DNA of 64,000 nucleotides from an uncultured Anaerolineae bacterium (GCA_903875215.1 CAIQVH010000021.1:62001-126000); one strand, 5' to 3'. Counted from the first letter of the stretch, positions 17,809-33,338 are shown. Program-made: numbers and translations. The notes: a model not told the origin generated them from the letters alone.

Positions 17809-18591
17809 ATGCCTCCTTCCATTGATATCCGCGCCTATAACCGTGAAGCCTGGAACCGTCAAGTCGAAAATGGACAAAACCCCTGGACCATCCCGGTCAC
17901 TGCAGAAGTAATCGCCCGGGCGCGCCAGGGCCAATTCTCCGTGCTCCTGACAGAAAATGTCCCCGTCCCCGCCGACTGGTTCCCGCCGCTCAAGGGTTTG
18001 GAAGTGCTCGCCCTGGCCTGCGGCGGCGGACAGCAAGCCCCCGTCTTTGCCGCAGCTGGCGCGCGCGTGACCGTCTTCGACAATTCCCCCGCCCAATTGG
18101 GCCGTGACCGCGAAGTAGCCGGGCGTGAAAACCTGCCATTGACCCTGGTCGAAGGCGATATGCGCGACCTGAGCATCTTCGACAACGAATCTTTCGACTT
18201 TATCTTCCACCCGGTTTCAAATCTTTTTATCAATGACGTGCGCCCGGTCTGGAAGGAAGCCTTCCGCGTCCTAAGGCCGGGCGGCACGCTCCTGTCTGGC
18301 TTCATGAACCCAATCTTTTACCTGTTCGACAGTTTTCTGGCCGAACGCGAATCCATACTGGAAGTCAAATACAAGCTGCCCTATGCAGACTATAACCACC
18401 CCGAAGTGCGCCAACTCGTCATGGAACAGGGCTGGCCGCTCGAGCACAGCCACTCGCTGACCGACCAGCTCGGCGGGCAGATGGCCGCCGGATTCCACCT
18501 CATCGGCTTGTACGAAGACCGCCACGCCAAAAATATCATCGGCGATTACACCCCCACCTATCTGGCCACGCGCGCGCTAAAACCCAAATAA
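17809..18591 (+). CDS. Class I SAM-dependent methyltransferase
   Basis: This 260-residue methyltransferase has motif I (VLALACGGGQQAPVFAAAG) near 65-83 and the acidic end of strand 2 (VTVFDNS), followed by EGDMRDL and the post-motif FRVLRPGGTLLSGF. The GGG variant of the GxGxG loop occurs in a subgroup of Methyltransf_11 proteins. The substrate is unknown. It lies 35 bases after the ABC permease gene with AGAGGA before ATG, so it may be the last gene of that transcript. Confidence 0.88.
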   Translation: MPPSIDIRAYNREAWNRQVENGQNPWTIPVTAEVIARARQGQFSVLLTENVPVPADWFPPLKGLEVLALACGGGQQAPVFAAAGARVTVFDNSPAQLGRDREVAGRENLPLTLVEGDMRDLSIFDNESFDFIFHPVSNLFINDVRPVWKEAFRVLRPGGTLLSGFMNPIFYLFDSFLAERESILEVKYKLPYADYNHPEVRQLVMEQGWPLEHSHSLTDQLGGQMAAGFHLIGLYEDRHAKNIIGDYTPTYLATRALKPK

Positions 18592-18627
18592 CCGTCCAAT
18601 TTGCAATGTTCTCGTTTTGCAGTCCGC

Positions 18628-18656
18628 TTGACGCATTAGAAAGGTTGTGCTAGTAT
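18628..18656 (+). promoter_or_regulatory. Sigma-70-type promoter of the LysM lipoprotein gene
   Basis: TTGACG (18628-18633), a 17-base spacer and TAGTAT (18651-18656) predict a start near 18663, 57 bases before the ATG at 18720. Confidence 0.65.
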
Positions 18657-18719
18657 CTACCAAAGACCCACTCTCCCGCGCATATCCCGTCCTTTTTTCA
18701 AGTAGGAGATAGAGAAGTT

Positions 18720-19427
18720 ATGAGCAAGAAAATCGCAATCACCCTCATCGCCGTACTCGTGCTGACGCTCAGCGCCTGTACGCGCACAGCCTCCACCCCG
18801 TTCCCTGCCACGGCGACAGTGGTGTCCAACTTCCCGGAAGTGCCCGCCGCAACCAACATGATGAAAGTCATCGAAGATGCCGGCACGCAGACCGCAATTG
18901 CGCAAACCGGCACTCCCCTGGCCGGCTTGCCCGTCAACACGCCGCTGGCCGGTGCCCTGGCCACCCTTACCCCCCCGGCAGATGCCACCAGTGTCCCGGT
19001 CAACCTGACACCCGGAGCTGAAACCCCCACCAGCGCGGCCGTCACCACCCCGCTGCCTTCCGCCACCTCCGCGCCTGCCACCCCCCTCACCAAGCCCGGC
19101 ACCTACACCCTGCAGGCCGGCGAATTCCCCTATTGCATTGCCCGCCGCTTCAATCTCGATTTGGATGAACTGCTCGCTCTAAATGGCTTGAGCGCTTCGC
19201 AAATCTACGACCCCGGCACCGTACTCAAGATCCCCTCCAGTGGCAAACCCTTCGCCGCTGACCGCTCGATTATCGACCACCCGGCCACCTACACCGTGTT
19301 GCTCAACGACACCATCTACAGTATTGCCTGCAAATACGGTGACGTTGACCCGCTGGCCATCGCCAGCCACAACGGCCTGCAGGCCCCCTATACCCTGGCC
19401 GTGGGCACCACCCTCAACATCCCCTGA
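18720..19427 (+). CDS. LysM-repeat lipoprotein
   Basis: This is a 235-residue lipoprotein with lipobox LSAC (Cys20). A Thr/Pro/Ala-rich linker (about 22-120) leads to two LysM repeats: GTYTLQAGEFPYCIARRFN...LKIP (about 125-175) and ATYTVLLNDTIYSIACKYG...LNIP (about 185-235). LysM binds N-acetylglucosamine polymers, so it probably holds on to peptidoglycan or another glycan outside the membrane. Each repeat has a Cys (PYCIA, YSIAC), which could form a disulfide. A good promoter and a terminator flank it, so it is a single-gene unit. Confidence 0.9.
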   Translation: MSKKIAITLIAVLVLTLSACTRTASTPFPATATVVSNFPEVPAATNMMKVIEDAGTQTAIAQTGTPLAGLPVNTPLAGALATLTPPADATSVPVNLTPGAETPTSAAVTTPLPSATSAPATPLTKPGTYTLQAGEFPYCIARRFNLDLDELLALNGLSASQIYDPGTVLKIPSSGKPFAADRSIIDHPATYTVLLNDTIYSIACKYGDVDPLAIASHNGLQAPYTLAVGTTLNIP

Positions 19428-19444
19428 TCCACGCTGCTTCTCCC

Positions 19445-19473
19445 ACACCCGGGCATGTTGAATGCCCGGGTGT
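19445..19473 (+). terminator. Intrinsic terminator after the LysM gene
   Basis: A 12-bp stem (19445-19456 with 19462-19473, loop GTTGA) is followed by GTTTGTTTA. The NUDIX gene starts 22 bases later and may depend on read-through. Confidence 0.75.
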
Positions 19474-19495
19474 TTGTTTATCACAGGAACCCGCC

Positions 19496-20023
19496 ATGAA
19501 ATTTGAACTGATCCACGCCGAAACCGTGTACACCGGGCGAGCCTTTCACGTCCGCCGCGACAACCTGCGCACACCCGACGGGCGCACCGTCAAATATGAC
19601 ATCATCGAGCACATCGGTTCCGTCATCCTCGTCCCGGTTGACGATTTTGGCCAAATGTATTTCGTCCGCCAATACCGGCACGCCGCCGGCCTCGACCTGC
19701 TCGAACTGCCTGCTGGCACTCTCGAAATTGGCGAACCGCCCATTGAAGCCGCCCACCGCGAAATCCGCGAGGAAACCGGCATGGCCGCCGGCAGCCTGCG
19801 TGAAATCGGCTCCTTTTACCTGGCCCCAGGCTACTCCACCGAGCTGATGCACGTCTTCCTGGCCACCGGCCTGCGACACGACCCCCTTGAAGCCGACGCG
19901 GATGAATTTCTCAGCGTGGAAAAAATTCCCGTCACCGAAGCCCTGCGCATGGCCCGCAGCGGCGAACTGCCCGACGCCAAATCGCTGGCGGCCCTGCTTC
20001 TGGCAGGCAGCCACCTGACATAA
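19496..20023 (+). CDS. NUDIX hydrolase, ADP-ribose pyrophosphatase type
   Basis: This 175-residue protein has a complete NUDIX box, G-x5-E-x7-REUxEExGU, in GTLEIGEPPIEAAHREIREE followed by TGM (about residues 78-100). The preceding DIIEH and VRQYRHA strands are typical of ADP-ribose pyrophosphatases, which cleave ADP-ribose to AMP and ribose 5-phosphate. The box defines Mg-dependent cleavage of nucleoside diphosphate links; the exact substrate is inferred. ATG 19496 has AGGAA upstream. It is closed by the strong terminator at 20049-20095. Confidence 0.9.
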   Translation: MKFELIHAETVYTGRAFHVRRDNLRTPDGRTVKYDIIEHIGSVILVPVDDFGQMYFVRQYRHAAGLDLLELPAGTLEIGEPPIEAAHREIREETGMAAGSLREIGSFYLAPGYSTELMHVFLATGLRHDPLEADADEFLSVEKIPVTEALRMARSGELPDAKSLAALLLAGSHLT

Positions 20024-20048
20024 ACACCGTTCTTCGTCGCGATCCAAA

Positions 20049-20095
20049 AAAAAGCCGACTTCCCCAGCCAGCCGGTGTGGGGAAGTCGGCTTTTT
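20049..20095 (+). terminator. Intrinsic terminator after the NUDIX gene
   Basis: A perfect 17-bp stem (20049-20065 with 20079-20095, 13-base loop) ends in a T5 run. It works as a terminator in either direction by sequence. Confidence 0.85.
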
Positions 20096-20105
20096 CCAAC
20101 CAAGT

Positions 20106-20125
20106 TTGTCCGAAATTGGTGACAA
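20106..20125. promoter_or_regulatory. Rex-like palindrome upstream of nifJ
   Basis: TTGTC-CGA-AATT-GGT-GACAA is a 20-base palindrome in which 7 of 10 base pairs match, with perfect TTGTC/GACAA ends and an AATT centre. The layout resembles operators of the NADH-sensing repressor Rex. It lies 141 bases before the nifJ ATG. No confident promoter is seen between; CATAAT at 20198-20203 is a weak -10 candidate. Confidence 0.25.
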
Positions 20126-20266
20126 GACTCGTTTCTTTAATATGACATTCATGACTTCTCATTCAAAAATAGAGCGGCTACACTTGTCCAGATGTGGCAT
20201 AATAGACAGGTTTGAGAAAAATATCACAACCAGAATCATATTCTCTCTAACAAGGAGTTAAACACG

Positions 20267-23818
<3,552 letters not shown>

Positions 23819-23826
23819 TCCCGTCA

Positions 23827-23865
23827 GCAGAGCCGGGCAGGCAGCACCCGCCTCCCCGGCTCTGC
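23827..23865 (+). other. Hairpin between nifJ and the DHOD-like gene
   Basis: An 11-bp stem (GCAGAGCCGGG at 23827-23837 with its complement at 23855-23865) encloses a 17-base loop. No T-run follows, so it is more likely a processing or mRNA-stability element than a full terminator. Confidence 0.4.
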
Positions 23866-23893
23866 GACCGGCATTCACTCCCCGAGGAAATTT

Positions 23894-24895
23894 ATGACCG
23901 ACCTGACCACTCGATACCTGGGCCTCACGCTGAAAAACCCGCTTGTCGCTGCCGCCTCGCCCCTCACCAAGAAACTTGAAAGCGCCCAAAAATTGGATGA
24001 AGCTGGCGTTGGCGCAATCGTCATGTACTCACTGTTTGAAGAACAGATCATCCACGAAAGCCTCGAACTCGATCACTACCTCAACCGCGGCAGCGATTCC
24101 TTCGCCGAAGCCCTCACCTACCTGCCTGATACCGGCGCTTATAACATGGGCCCTGGCAAATACCTCGATCATCTTTCCGCCATCAAAAAAGCCGTCAGTG
24201 TGCCAGTCATCGCCAGCCTGAACGGCGTTTCCACGGGCGGCTGGACACGCTACGCCCGCTACATGCAAGATGCCGGCGCCGATGCCCTCGAACTCAACCT
24301 CTATTACCTGGCCACTGACCCCGACCTGCCCGGGCTGGAACTGGAAAACGCCCAGGTGGAACTGGTCGCCAATGTGAAGTCGGCCGTCAGTATCCCCGTT
24401 TCCGTCAAGATCAGTCCCTTCGTTACCTCGCTGCCCAACTTCGCCAGGCGCCTGAAGGAAGCCGGCGCCGACGGTCTGGTGCTGTTCAACAGGTTCTACC
24501 AGCCCGATATTGATCTCGAAACCCTGGAAATTGTCCCCAGCCTGGTGCTCTCCACCTCCGACGAACTACGCCTGCCCCTGCGCTGGATCTCCATCCTGTA
24601 CGGCCGTGTCCAAACCGACCTGGCCCTCAGCACCGGCATTCACACTGCCACCGACACACTCAAAGCCATGATGGCCGGCGCGCGGGTGGCCATGCTCGCC
24701 TCCGAAGTGCTGCAAAACGGGTACGCCCGCATTGGCGATATGCTCAACACCATGACGGCCTGGATGGAAGCGCACGAGTACGAGTCTATCCAGCAAATGC
24801 AGGGCAGCATGAGCCAGCAGGCCGTGCGCGAACCCGCCGCGTTTGAACGCGCCAATTACATCAACGTCCTGAGTTCCTACCGCAACCTGCCCTGA
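23894..24895 (+). CDS. Dihydroorotate dehydrogenase-like flavoprotein
   Basis: This 333-residue protein has the class 1 DHOD TIM-barrel layout: LTTRYLGLTLKNPLVAAASP at the start, VPVIASLNG, DALELNLYY, IPVSVKISPF and DGLVLFNRF. It diverges from true PyrD at the substrate loop: the usual SxPN/NCSPN context is replaced by NLYYLATDPDLPG. DHOD-like proteins of this type are commonly encoded beside PFOR genes in anaerobes. FMN binding is likely; orotate synthesis is doubtful. ATG 23894 has GAGGAAA upstream, and the gene lies 75 bases after nifJ. Confidence 0.85.
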   Translation: MTDLTTRYLGLTLKNPLVAAASPLTKKLESAQKLDEAGVGAIVMYSLFEEQIIHESLELDHYLNRGSDSFAEALTYLPDTGAYNMGPGKYLDHLSAIKKAVSVPVIASLNGVSTGGWTRYARYMQDAGADALELNLYYLATDPDLPGLELENAQVELVANVKSAVSIPVSVKISPFVTSLPNFARRLKEAGADGLVLFNRFYQPDIDLETLEIVPSLVLSTSDELRLPLRWISILYGRVQTDLALSTGIHTATDTLKAMMAGARVAMLASEVLQNGYARIGDMLNTMTAWMEAHEYESIQQMQGSMSQQAVREPAAFERANYINVLSSYRNLP

Positions 24896-24908
24896 ACTGG
24901 ACTTAACA

Positions 24909-24942
24909 AAAAAGGGACACCTCGCGCGAGGTGTCCCTTTTT
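24909..24942. terminator. Bidirectional terminator between DHOD-like gene and infA
   Basis: A perfect 34-base palindrome (GGGACACCTCG and its complement, flanked by A5 and T5 runs) separates two convergent genes and can end transcription from both sides. Confidence 0.85.
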
Positions 24943-24963
24943 ATTTACTCAAACGGTGTATGG

Positions 24964-25212
24964 CTATTCTTCGACAGGCGCATTATTCATCTTGCGCTGC
25001 CGGAAGGTAATCCGGCCGCGGGTCAAATCATAGGGGGACATTTCAACCTTAACCCGGTCACCGAGCAAAATGCGAATGTAGAACTTGCGCATTTTCCCCG
25101 AGAGATACGCCAAAATCTCGTGGCCGTTTTCCAGCCGGACTTTAAATTGCGTGCCCGGCAGGGCTTCCACTACCACACCTTCCACCACAAGCTTGTCATC
25201 CTCTTTCGCCAT
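24964..25212 (-). CDS. infA: Translation initiation factor IF-1
   Basis: This 82-residue S1-fold protein has the IF-1 hallmarks [40 protein letters not shown] and [13 protein letters not shown]-1 binds the 30S A site and helps IF-2 and IF-3 select the initiator tRNA. The tail KMNNAPVEE is longer than the roughly 72 residues of E. coli IF-1. ATG 25212 is five bases after GGAGG; a GTG two codons earlier touches the ribosome site and was rejected. It lies downstream of rpsU with a 15-base gap, in one operon, whereas many bacteria place infA near secY/rpmJ. Confidence 0.96.
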   Translation of the reverse strand: MAKEDDKLVVEGVVVEALPGTQFKVRLENGHEILAYLSGKMRKFYIRILLGDRVKVEMSPYDLTRGRITFRQRKMNNAPVEE

Positions 25213-25227
25213 ACACACCTCCGGTCA

Positions 25228-25425
25228 TTAGTCCGTATACTTCACCTGGCGCCGTTTGAGACGGCGGGTGGCCTTCTTTTCATCCATGCGGCGCTGCTCG
25301 CTTTTGGAAACAAACCAGCGTTTGCGGCGCACGGTGCTGAGGACGCCGCTCTTGACAACTTTCTTTCGAAAGCGCTTGAGCAGTTGATCCTGAGATTCGT
25401 TGTTGCGTAAAACTACGATCGTCAT
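25228..25425 (-). CDS. rpsU: 30S ribosomal protein S21
   Basis: This is a 65-residue, strongly basic S21 (MTIVVLRNNESQDQLLKRF at the start; RRKRWFVSKSEQRRMDEKKA in the middle). S21 binds near the 3' end of 16S rRNA and helps mRNA pairing. It is followed by infA, so the operon codes for two proteins acting in translation initiation. GGAGGTGAG precedes the ATG. The leader holds a terminator-like hairpin at 25457-25487, which may control expression. Confidence 0.95.
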   Translation of the reverse strand: MTIVVLRNNESQDQLLKRFRKKVVKSGVLSTVRRKRWFVSKSEQRRMDEKKATRRLKRRQVKYTD

Positions 25426-25456
25426 GCTAAACTCACCTCCCTTCTATCAAGGGGTG

Positions 25457-25487
25457 AAAAAAATCGGCTGGTCGCAGACTCAGCCGA
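25457..25487 (-). terminator. Terminator-like hairpin in the rpsU-infA leader (possible attenuator)
   Basis: On the minus strand TCGGCTG pairs with CAGCCGA (25481-25487 with 25464-25470, 10-base loop) and is followed by seven Ts. It lies between the likely promoter (25605-25633) and rpsU, so it could attenuate the operon. It could also terminate read-through from the gene upstream. Confidence 0.6.
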
Positions 25488-25604
25488 AAAAAGTGCCAGA
25501 GTACCGGGGAATGACAAAGCGAGCATTGTGATTCAGGCTCTTGGACAACTCCTTATGACCACCAAAAAAAACGGCAATCGCGCGGGTCTGGTCTGCGGGA
25601 TAAG

Positions 25605-25633
25605 ATTATACTATACAACCGGGCGGGTGAAAA
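25605..25633 (-). promoter_or_regulatory. Promoter of rpsU-infA
   Basis: TTTTCA (25628-25633), a 17-base spacer and TATAAT (25605-25610) on the minus strand predict a start near 25598 and a leader of about 170 bases. Confidence 0.55.
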
Positions 25634-25641
25634 GGCCGAGT

Positions 25642-26757
25642 CTAGTCTTCCAGATGGTAGGTATGGTAGGGATTCTGGCAGGGATTCCCCCAGGCGATGT
25701 GCATCTCGCGCGCGGTCAGGTCGAACACCATGGCGTTGATGGTTTTTTCGCGGTCGAGGGCGTCATTCTGGTCAACGGCATGGTTGCAGATGGAATTGGA
25801 AAAATTGACGTGATCTTTTTGGATGGCCTGCAGGGATTTGATGGTGTGAATATCGCTCTGGCGCAGCAGGCGCTGGGCGCGGAAGTAGCGCACCCGCGAG
25901 GAAATCAGCTCTTCCGGCTCAGATTCGATTTCCTTCATCTTCACACCCAGGTAGTGATTGGTGTGTACCATGTAGCCTTCTTCGGCATACAAGATGTCGA
26001 AGCGGCGCGCAGATACCTCCACCGAGTAGATTTCTCCGCTTTCGTGGGCGATGACGTGGTTGTATCCTGCCGCACGATGGGGGATGATGGCTTTTCGCAG
26101 GGCTTCGGCGGGTGTTCTGGAGGCCAGTACCGCCCGGCCAACCACAATGCGTGGGATGCCAATGCGTGAATCGTTCGGGTAGACCGAATCGATCAGCTGG
26201 GCAATCCCGTAGGCGTTGAAGCCGATGTTGGGCAGCAGTCCGCCGTAATTCATCGCCAGGAAGGGTGGTTCGTCATCCGGCCGGGCGTAGACCACATAGA
26301 CGTCATCTTCGTCTTCGGGTACCCAGTCTTCGTTGTGGGCCGCCAGGATGTGCCCGTCGGCAGTATATTGCTCGTTGACGGCCAGGCTGGTGCAGCGGGT
26401 CAGGTGCAGCGCGTCGGTGGTGACGGCTTCCATGGCATTTAGCACGACGATATCTTCAAAAGTCACGCCGCCGCCTTCGGAGATGCCAAGCATTTCATCC
26501 ACATATTGTGGAAAGCGCTCTTGGGCAAATGGCAGGTATTTGCGCGCCTGGATGGTGGCGCCATCCCAGGTGAGTTCCAGCTGTTGGTAGGCGTCTGCCA
26601 GCAGCTGGTGGGCATTTTCGATGCTGTGTCTGACCTGTTGGCGGGTCGCTTCGCCAATCTGGCGGCCGATTTCTCGATGCGAGCCGGAAACGCGAATCAG
26701 CGGTACCGGCTGGGAATGGATGGGTGTATTGTAGGGGTTGTTGGGTTGCTTGAGCAT
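25642..26757 (-). CDS. C45-family autoproteolytic acyltransferase/hydrolase
   Basis: This 371-residue Ntn-type hydrolase resembles isopenicillin N acyltransferase. The motif GSHREIGRQIGEATR opens the family, and TRCTSLAV near residue 125 supplies the Cys that becomes the N-terminal nucleophile after self-cleavage. GHILAAHNEDW and AMNYGGLLPNIGFNAYGIAQ are also typical. In bacteria without penicillin synthesis these enzymes cleave or transfer acyl groups on unknown amides. ATG 26757 has GAGAAAG upstream, but that ribosome site lies in the 3' arm of a long hairpin. No signal peptide is present. Confidence 0.87.
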   Translation of the reverse strand: MLKQPNNPYNTPIHSQPVPLIRVSGSHREIGRQIGEATRQQVRHSIENAHQLLADAYQQLELTWDGATIQARKYLPFAQERFPQYVDEMLGISEGGGVTFEDIVVLNAMEAVTTDALHLTRCTSLAVNEQYTADGHILAAHNEDWVPEDEDDVYVVYARPDDEPPFLAMNYGGLLPNIGFNAYGIAQLIDSVYPNDSRIGIPRIVVGRAVLASRTPAEALRKAIIPHRAAGYNHVIAHESGEIYSVEVSARRFDILYAEEGYMVHTNHYLGVKMKEIESEPEELISSRVRYFRAQRLLRQSDIHTIKSLQAIQKDHVNFSNSICNHAVDQNDALDREKTINAMVFDLTAREMHIAWGNPCQNPYHTYHLED

Positions 26758-26760
26758 GTT

Positions 26761-26806
26761 CTTTCTCAAACACCCCTGCGGGTTGAGGCAGGGGTGCTTG
26801 AGAAAG
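26761..26806 (-). promoter_or_regulatory. 19-bp hairpin covering the ribosome site of the C45 gene
   Basis: The arms 26761-26779 and 26788-26806 pair over 19 positions with one mismatch around an 8-base loop. The arm next to the ATG at 26757 contains the GAGAAAG ribosome site. There is no T-run, so translation control is more likely than termination. Confidence 0.5.
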
Positions 26807-26832
26807 ATTGTACCATAAGGGCTTTGGCCGGG

Positions 26833-28248
26833 TTATGAGTCAAACCCGAGCCCGAGCCCGTCCAGCAGGCGCAGCCACAGGTTGCGGCGACCTTCCTGCT
26901 GATCGGCCAGGTCGAGCGCGGCGCGCGTCTGGTTGATGATCAGTGAGCGCAGCGGTTCGGGCGGAAAAGGCACGGGTTTTTGGCGCACCATTTTCAGCCG
27001 GGAACGCTCTGTGGTGCGGCCATCCAGCAGATCGAGCAGCACCTGCGCTCCAAAACGGGTGGCGGCCACGCCCAATCCGGTATACCCAAGAGCGTAGGCG
27101 CTCAACCCGCCATGCGCAGTGCCCCAAAAGACGCTGAAGCGCGAACAGGTGTCGATTGCTCCGCCCCAGGCATGTGTAAAGCGCAGCCCGCGCAGCTGCG
27201 GGAAGGTTTCAAAAAAATGTTCAGCCAGCCGGCCAAACGATTCGCGATTGACCTCCAGGTGCGGCCCGAAGCCGTTGTTGCGATAATAGACCGCATCATA
27301 GCCGCCCCACAAAATTCGCCCGTCGGCGGTGGTGCGGTAATAATGGAATTGGTTGCCCGAATCGCCAAGGCCCTGGCGGCCCTGCCAGCCGATTTCGGCC
27401 CACTGTGCCGGGGAAAGCGGTTCGGTCACCAGTACATAATCATAGACCGGGACTATGTAATGATTCAGGCGTTGCAGCAGCGGCGGGAAGGCATTGCTGG
27501 CCAGGGCCAGTTTTTTTGCGCGGACGCTGCCGCCGGGCGTGCGCACCTCGATCGAGTGCCGGCCGGGCTTCAGCGCGGTGGCCGGTGTGCGCTCATACAG
27601 CCGCACCCCCCGCTCGAGACAGGCCTGGCGCAGGCCCCACACCAGTTGCGCCGGATTGACGAGCGCCACGCTGGGATCGTACAGCGCACCCAGGTAGGTC
27701 GGCGAATTGACCTGGGCTCGCACCTGGTCACGCTCCAGCCAGGCCAGCGTTTCATGATACCCGGCGGCCAGTTGTGGTTTCTCGCGCAGCGCCGGCACCT
27801 GGTAGGCTTCAGTGGCTACGAACAACTCCCCCGCGCGGATAAAATCACAGTCAATGTGGTAACGCCCCAGCGCGGTCTCGATTTCGTCGAGATTGGCATG
27901 CCCAAGCGCATTCAGCAAGGCCAGTTCGCGCGGCCAGCGTGCCAGGCCGTTCTCAAAGCCGTGCGTCAGCGATGGCTCCATAAAGCCGCCATTGCGCCCG
28001 CTGGCGCCTGAGGCACTTTCACCGGCTTCCAGCAGCAACACCTCGCGGGCCGGGTCAGCTTCGCGGGCCAGCAGAGCGGTCCACAGCCCGGTCAGGCCGG
28101 CGCCGATGATGACCAGATCGGCGGTCGTGGTGCCGGTCAGCGAGGCGGCAGGTTCCGGCCTGGCCGGGTCATCCAGCCAGAAAGGCGTGAAAATAACCTC
28201 GGAGAGCGAAGTCAAGGTTTCCGGGCTGGGGTGTCTGGCAAATGGCAT
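26833..28248 (-). CDS. FAD-dependent oxidoreductase, DAO family
   Basis: This 471-residue flavoenzyme has an FAD dinucleotide motif near 45-75 (DLVIIGAGLTGLWTALLA, then the acidic strand LLLEAG) and the SGASGRNGG segment near 85 typical of the glycine/D-amino-acid/gamma-glutamylputrescine oxidase group. The C-terminal YALGYTGLGVAATRFGAQ is the second FAD contact. The substrate is probably an amine or amino acid, but this is inference. ATG 28248 has AGAGG upstream. The C45-family gene follows at 76 bases, separated by the hairpin at 26761-26806; joint transcription is possible. Confidence 0.87.
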   Translation of the reverse strand: MPFARHPSPETLTSLSEVIFTPFWLDDPARPEPAASLTGTTTADLVIIGAGLTGLWTALLAREADPAREVLLLEAGESASGASGRNGGFMEPSLTHGFENGLARWPRELALLNALGHANLDEIETALGRYHIDCDFIRAGELFVATEAYQVPALREKPQLAAGYHETLAWLERDQVRAQVNSPTYLGALYDPSVALVNPAQLVWGLRQACLERGVRLYERTPATALKPGRHSIEVRTPGGSVRAKKLALASNAFPPLLQRLNHYIVPVYDYVLVTEPLSPAQWAEIGWQGRQGLGDSGNQFHYYRTTADGRILWGGYDAVYYRNNGFGPHLEVNRESFGRLAEHFFETFPQLRGLRFTHAWGGAIDTCSRFSVFWGTAHGGLSAYALGYTGLGVAATRFGAQVLLDLLDGRTTERSRLKMVRQKPVPFPPEPLRSLIINQTRAALDLADQQEGRRNLWLRLLDGLGLGFDS

Positions 28249-28313
28249 GGTCGGGCCTCTCGGGCTGATTGGGAAATCAACGGCTGATGTTGGTTTGTTG
28301 TGCCGGCGCGGAT

Positions 28314-28344
28314 AAAAAAACAGCCCGCAGATTGATCTGCGGGC
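28314..28344 (-). terminator. Intrinsic terminator after the FmdB gene
   Basis: GCCCGCAGAT pairs with its complement (28323-28332 with 28335-28344), and the minus-strand transcript then runs into seven Us (28314-28320). Confidence 0.8.
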
Positions 28345-28359
28345 CGGACATTTTTCTGC

Positions 28360-28650
28360 CTATTCAGCCTTACTGCTGCTTTCAGATTCTTTTTTCGGGC
28401 TCGAACTGGCTTCCGTCGAACTGGCAGCTTCCTTGCTCTCAGGTTTGGTGGCGCGGCCGGCGCCGGAGGGAGATTTGTGGTCGGTGGCATACCAGCCGGA
28501 ACCCTTGAAAACGATTCCCGCCGGGGTGAATACTTTCCGCAGACTATTCTTGTTGCATTCCGGGCAGCGCTTGAGCGGCTCATCATTAAATGACTGGTGG
28601 CGCTCAAATTGCACCCCGCAACTTTCGCAGCGATACGTGTAAACTGGCAT
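28360..28650 (-). CDS. FmdB-family zinc-ribbon protein
   Basis: This 96-residue protein starts MPVYTYRCESCG and has a CxxC pair at residues 8/11 and another at 29/32, forming the FmdB/CxxC zinc ribbon. The motif GIVFKGSGWYATDH is typical of the family. The last 35 residues are Ser/Lys/Glu-rich and likely disordered. FmdB was named from a putative regulator at the formamidase locus; a general role is not established. GAGGAAGG precedes the ATG. It has its own promoter and terminator. Confidence 0.9.
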   Translation of the reverse strand: MPVYTYRCESCGVQFERHQSFNDEPLKRCPECNKNSLRKVFTPAGIVFKGSGWYATDHKSPSGAGRATKPESKEAASSTEASSSPKKESESSSKAE

Positions 28651-28677
28651 CCTTCCTCACTTTCTGAACGAAAAGGT

Positions 28678-28706
28678 ATTATAGCGTTGTTCAACCCGCA
28701 TGGCAA
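28678..28706 (-). promoter_or_regulatory. Promoter of the FmdB-family gene
   Basis: TTGCCA (28701-28706), a 17-base spacer and TATAAT (28678-28683) on the minus strand give a strong consensus match and a leader of about 20 bases. Confidence 0.7.
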
Positions 28707-28834
28707 GATTCGCCGTTTTTGGGCATGACAAATGTCATCGAAACATCCCTGCCCCGGCGCGGAAATCTGGCGACGGCCAAAAATCTGGTAAAATACCGCT
28801 ACAAGTTCGGGGCCAACTCCAAAAAAACTTGTCC

Positions 28835-28863
28835 TTGCAAATAATACTTATGCGCGGTATAAT
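28835..28863 (+). promoter_or_regulatory. Promoter of rpoC
   Basis: TTGCAA (28835-28840), a 17-base spacer and TATAAT (28858-28863) predict a start near 28870 and a 140-base leader. It shows that rpoC is expressed apart from rpoB. Confidence 0.7.
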
Positions 28864-28903
28864 CTTTCGATTGATGTCCCATTCTTAAAACTGACCCCAA
28901 AGG

Positions 28904-28935
28904 CGAGCGCTTGAGACCGAAGTCTCTTGCGCTTG
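28904..28935 (+). promoter_or_regulatory. Hairpin in the rpoC leader
   Basis: CGAGCGC-TT-GAGAC-CGAA-GTCTC-TT-GCGCTTG forms a 12-pair stem with a TT/TT internal loop, one G-U pair and a CGAA tetraloop. CGTTTCTTTG follows, so weak attenuation or a binding site is possible. Confidence 0.4.
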
Positions 28936-29009
28936 CGTTTCTTTGTCTCCAGAGGACGATTAACCTGGGGTAAGGGGCATAAACTGGATTTATTCATCAG
29001 GAGGACTCC

Positions 29010-33245
<4,236 letters not shown>

Positions 33246-33260
33246 CCCCCCTGTTTACGC

Positions 33261-33290
33261 CCGGGGCGGACTTCCCAAAGTCCGCCCCGG
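33261..33290 (+). terminator. Intrinsic terminator after rpoC
   Basis: A perfect 13-bp stem (CCGGGGCGGACTT and complement, four-base loop) is followed by seven Ts. Confidence 0.9.
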
Positions 33291-33329
33291 TTTTTTTGTT
33301 AACCGGGCATGGAAATTGAAACCGAACTT

Positions 33330-33338
33330 TGCTATACT
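33330..33338 (+). promoter_or_regulatory. Extended -10 promoter of the SH3-like lipoprotein gene
   Basis: TGC-TATACT is an extended -10 element that predicts a start near 33345, 22 bases before the ATG at 33367. Confidence 0.4.

Larger units (their letters stand above)
28651..29009. other. Intergenic region between fmdB and rpoC
   Basis: This 359-base stretch holds divergent promoters for the FmdB-family gene (28678-28706) and rpoC (28835-28863), a small palindrome ATGACA-AA-TGTCAT at 28724-28737 and a leader hairpin at 28904-28935. I see no coding sequence or tRNA in it. Confidence 0.6.

Noticed and set aside
28724-28737. ATGACA-AA-TGTCAT as an operator
   Set aside because: It is short, sits between two promoters without a fixed distance to either, and has no second copy that I could find.
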